Shown in pieces: positions 58,587 through 60,922 of a DNA stretch of 60,922 bases. Each line of letters opens with the position of its first letter. The first letter of the stretch is position 1. The position numbers were made by a program, and so were the translations under genes. Under the pieces are notes generated by a model that saw only the letters and a list, made by a program, of their open reading frames with translations, was not told where the DNA came from and ran no database searches. The DNA is from Naasia sp. GTDB lineage: Bacteria; Actinomycetota; Actinomycetes; Actinomycetales; Microbacteriaceae. Location: NCBI GenBank assembly GCA_025463675.1, contig JAODAX010000095.1:1-60922 (forward strand). Reading direction: 5' to 3'.

Positions 58587-60053
58587 GTGTCCGCTGCCGA
58601 TGAGAAGGTTCTGCTCGAGCGTGTTCCGGATCGACTGCTGATCGGAGGCGAGTGGGTCGTCGGCTCGGCGGAGCGCCCCATCGAGGTGCGCGACCCGGCC
58701 ACCGGGGACGTGCTGTGCACCATCGCCAACGCGACGCCGGATGACGGAATGCGTGCGCTCGACGCGGCGGTCGCCGCCGCGGACGCATGGGCCGCAACGC
58801 CGCCCCGCACGCGCAGCAACTACCTGCGCGCCGCCTTCGACCTCCTCCAGGAGCGGCGCGAGGAGTTCGCCCTCCTGATGACCATGGAGATGGGCAAGCC
58901 GTACAGCGAGGCGCTCGGCGAAGTCACCTACGGCGGCGAGTTCCTCCGCTGGTTCAGCGAGGAGGCCGTGCGCATCACCGGCCGCTACAACGTGAACCCG
59001 GAGGGCACGGGACGCACGATCGTCACCCAGCACCCGGTCGGCCCGTGCTACTTCATCACGCCGTGGAACTTCCCGCTCGCGATGGCCACCCGGAAGATCG
59101 CGCCCGCGCTCGCGGCCGGCTGCACCGTCGTGATCAAGCCGCCGGAGCTCACCCCGCTCACCACCCTGTTCCTCGGGGCCATCTTCGAGGAGGTCGGTCT
59201 CCCGGCCGGCGTGCTGAACATCGTCACCACGTCCAGCTCGCGCGACCTGACCGCGCCGATTCTCGCCGACCCGCGCCTGCGCAAGCTCAGCTTCACCGGC
59301 TCCACCGAGGTGGGCAGGGTGCTGATGAAGCAGGCGGCGGACAACGTGCTGCGCACGTCGATGGAGCTCGGCGGCAACGCCCCCTTCCTCGTCTTCGAAG
59401 ACGCCGATCTCGACAAAGCCGTCGACGGAGCGATGCTCGCCAAGTTCCGCAACATCGGGCAAGCCTGCACCGCCGCTAACCGCTTTCTCGTGCACGAGTC
59501 GGTCGCCGACGAGTTCGCGGCAAGAATGACCGAGCGCGTCACGGCGCTACGCGTCGGCCGCGGCACCGAAGAGGGCATCACCATCGGCCCGCTCATCAAC
59601 GACAAAGCGGTCGACAAGACCGACGAACTCGTGCGTGACGCCGTCGAGCGCGGAGCAACCGTCGTCGCCGGGGGCAAGCGCGTCGAAGGGCCCGGCAGCT
59701 TCTACGAGCCGACGGTCGTCACGGGGGTAGCGGCGGGCAGCGACATCCTTCGCGAAGAGATCTTCGGCCCCGTCGTCTCGATCGTCACGTTCACCGACGA
59801 AGCCGATGCCGTGGCCAAAGCCAACGACACGCAATACGGTCTCGTGAGCTACGCCTTCACTCAAGACCTCGCGCGCGGGCTGCGCCTCATCGACAGCCTC
59901 GAAACGGGCATGATGGGCCTCAACGTCGGCGTCGTGTCCAACGCGGCCGCGCCATTCGGCGGCGTCAAGCAATCGGGAGTGGGGCGCGAGGGCGGATCCG
60001 AGGGCATCCACGAATACCTCGAGACCAAATACGTGCTCGCCCCAGCCACGTGA
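58587..60053 (+). CDS. gabD: NAD(P)-dependent succinate-semialdehyde dehydrogenase-like
   Basis: A 488-aa aldehyde dehydrogenase: YFITPWNFPLAMATRKIAPA, the cofactor region SFTGSTEVGRVL, the general-base glutamate in MELGGNAPFLVF and the catalytic cysteine in NIGQACTAANRFLVH. Sequence features and length suit GabD/SSADH, which oxidises succinate semialdehyde to succinate. GTG start after AGAGGAAGG. Base composition falls noticeably in its last third. Confidence 0.88.
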   Translation: MSAADEKVLLERVPDRLLIGGEWVVGSAERPIEVRDPATGDVLCTIANATPDDGMRALDAAVAAADAWAATPPRTRSNYLRAAFDLLQERREEFALLMTMEMGKPYSEALGEVTYGGEFLRWFSEEAVRITGRYNVNPEGTGRTIVTQHPVGPCYFITPWNFPLAMATRKIAPALAAGCTVVIKPPELTPLTTLFLGAIFEEVGLPAGVLNIVTTSSSRDLTAPILADPRLRKLSFTGSTEVGRVLMKQAADNVLRTSMELGGNAPFLVFEDADLDKAVDGAMLAKFRNIGQACTAANRFLVHESVADEFAARMTERVTALRVGRGTEEGITIGPLINDKAVDKTDELVRDAVERGATVVAGGKRVEGPGSFYEPTVVTGVAAGSDILREEIFGPVVSIVTFTDEADAVAKANDTQYGLVSYAFTQDLARGLRLIDSLETGMMGLNVGVVSNAAAPFGGVKQSGVGREGGSEGIHEYLETKYVLAPAT

Positions 60054-60574
60054 CGAACGACGCAGTGATCGACACGGCAACGGATGTCGACAATGACGTG
60101 AGCGTCTTCGACGACGAGGTCGAGGTCGACGATAAACCGCAACGCGTGTGGCCGCTCGTCGCCGCCCTCGTGGCCATCGGGCTCGCGTTTGGCGGCATCA
60201 CCGCGGCCGTCGTCACTGTCGGAACACCCGCCATCGGGTTCGTGGTCAGCCTCTTCAACCCCGCATCCCGCGTCCCCGTTGTCTCGACCGCGAGCATCGA
60301 AGACGCAATGGATGTCTCCATCGCGGCCGGTGCCGTCAGCGAGCTTCCGCGCGAGCAATCTGTCTACATCGTCGGGCAAGTGCGTTTCGATGGAGTCGTC
60401 GACCCGGCCTTCACCGGCGACGGGTTTGTCGAACTCTTCGACGTGCCGCCCAGTCGCGTGCGCGACTGGAACGACGAGCTCGAGAACGTGCGCTACTTCA
60501 TCACGGGAGATGGGCGTTCCGTGCTCGTGGGCACGAACGAGGGCGATACGGTAGCCGTCTTCAGCCTGCAATGA
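60050..60574 (+). CDS. Small membrane protein of unknown function
   Basis: A 174-aa protein not matched to a known family. An acidic N-terminus (about 1-30, Asp/Glu/Val-rich) is followed by one or two membrane helices (PLVAALVAIGLAFGGITAAV and TVGTPAIGFVVSLF) and an outside domain of about 110 residues. GTG start overlapping gabD by four bases; its own stop overlaps the next ATG (ATGA). G+C is lower than in most of the window. Confidence 0.7.
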   Translation: MTNDAVIDTATDVDNDVSVFDDEVEVDDKPQRVWPLVAALVAIGLAFGGITAAVVTVGTPAIGFVVSLFNPASRVPVVSTASIEDAMDVSIAAGAVSELPREQSVYIVGQVRFDGVVDPAFTGDGFVELFDVPPSRVRDWNDELENVRYFITGDGRSVLVGTNEGDTVAVFSLQ

Positions 60575-60922
60575 TCATCCCCATCACCGACCTCGCCGAC
60601 CCGAGGCTCGTCGACTTTGCCCACCTCACGGATGTCGCGCTCAAGAAGTCGCGCGGATCCGAGCACGGGCTCTACCTCGCCGAATCGCTCCTCGTGCTCG
60701 AGCGAGCGCTGCGATCCGGCCATGAGCCGCGCTCCGTGCTCGCACTCGGCGGATCGGTTGACGAAGTCGTCGCGGTGCTCGGCGGGCGCGACATCCCCGT
60801 GTTCACCGGTCCTGGCGAGTTGCTCGAAGAGCTCACCGGCTACGTTCTGCACCGCGGAATTATCGCGTCCATGCACCGACCGGCGCTTCCGACGGTGGAG
60901 AAGTTGCTCGCGACCGCCCGAC
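60571..60922 (+). CDS. SpoU-family RNA 2'-O-methyltransferase (3' partial)
   Basis: The first 117 residues of a SpoU-type RNA methyltransferase, cut by the window end. The substrate-binding N-terminal domain shows LYLAESLLVLERALRSGHEP and LTGYVLHRGIIASMHRP, the latter normally followed by the SPOUT catalytic domain. It would methylate rRNA or tRNA ribose. ATG overlaps the previous stop. Confidence 0.85.
   Translation, partial: MIIPITDLADPRLVDFAHLTDVALKKSRGSEHGLYLAESLLVLERALRSGHEPRSVLALGGSVDEVVAVLGGRDIPVFTGPGELLEELTGYVLHRGIIASMHRPALPTVEKLLATAR

Noticed and set aside
1-60922. CRISPR array, toxin-antitoxin, prophage or anti-phage defence genes
   Set aside because: No regularly spaced repeats, cas genes, phage structural genes or recognisable defence motifs were found.

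Overview
The window is 60.9 kb of high-GC DNA with many GTG starts and dense GTGA/ATGA overlaps between genes. Together with the protein families present (MetY next to a CoA-binding protein, DUF2255, DUF427, group-III phosphofructokinase, DUF2975 with a YozG-like regulator), this suggests an actinobacterium, most likely of the Microbacteriaceae; the taxonomic call is inference. No rRNA gene, complete tRNA or CRISPR array was seen.

Layout. (1) 1-4.5 kb: end of a sugar ABC transporter followed by a translationally coupled sugar operon of three TIM-barrel isomerase/epimerase-like proteins and a Gfo/Idh/MocA oxidoreductase. (2) 4.5-5.1 kb: IS3-family transposase remnant and a tRNA-like T-arm. (3) 5.1-13.3 kb, minus strand: seven-gene acyl-CoA operon (SAF-type oxidoreductase, two CaiB/AMACR-type proteins, 3-hydroxyisobutyryl-CoA hydrolase-like, enoyl-CoA hydratase, acyl-CoA ligase, acyl-CoA dehydrogenase) divergent from a LysR regulator; the set suits 2-methyl-branched acids. 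(4) 14.4-30.5 kb: catabolic island. On the minus strand are two sister FAD aromatic hydroxylases, a fumarate-reductase-type flavoprotein, an FMN 2-hydroxyacid oxidase/dehydrogenase and a ThDP enzyme. Divergently come a LigM-type folate-dependent O-demethylase, a complete NitT/TauT-type ABC importer, a second ThDP enzyme and a PcaR/PobR-type IclR regulator, with an MFS transporter at the edge. The logic resembles mandelate catabolism plus O-demethylation (take up a methoxylated 2-hydroxy acid, oxidise, decarboxylate, demethylate, hydroxylate). No ring-cleavage dioxygenase is present. This is the best candidate for an undescribed pathway.

(5) 30.6-34.0 kb: a stretch with an unusual number of frameshifts (chorismate mutase, DUF2975, XRE regulator) and a DUF427 gene with no clean start, around an intact MFS gene. 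(6) 34-41.4 kb: PLP enzymes, MetY, cupin, phosphofructokinase, DUF2255 and an acyl-CoA oxidase-like enzyme, with two intergenic inverted-repeat structures between convergent genes. (7) 41.4-53.7 kb: signalling region. A degenerate GT2/cellulose-synthase-like membrane protein is coupled to a STAS / HATPase / GAF-PP2C partner-switching set. After MarR, ABM and ThuA genes follow an SGNH-GAF fusion, a receiver, a four-PAS hybrid kinase, a LuxR-type response regulator and a membrane protein ending in a lone histidine-kinase dimerisation-like segment. (8) 53.8-60.9 kb: mostly housekeeping genes (CAP protein, Gfo/Idh/MocA, PBP4-type DacB, PhzF, nicotinamidase, semialdehyde dehydrogenase, a small membrane protein and a SpoU-type methyltransferase cut by the window end). 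Base composition drops in the last 1.5 kb.
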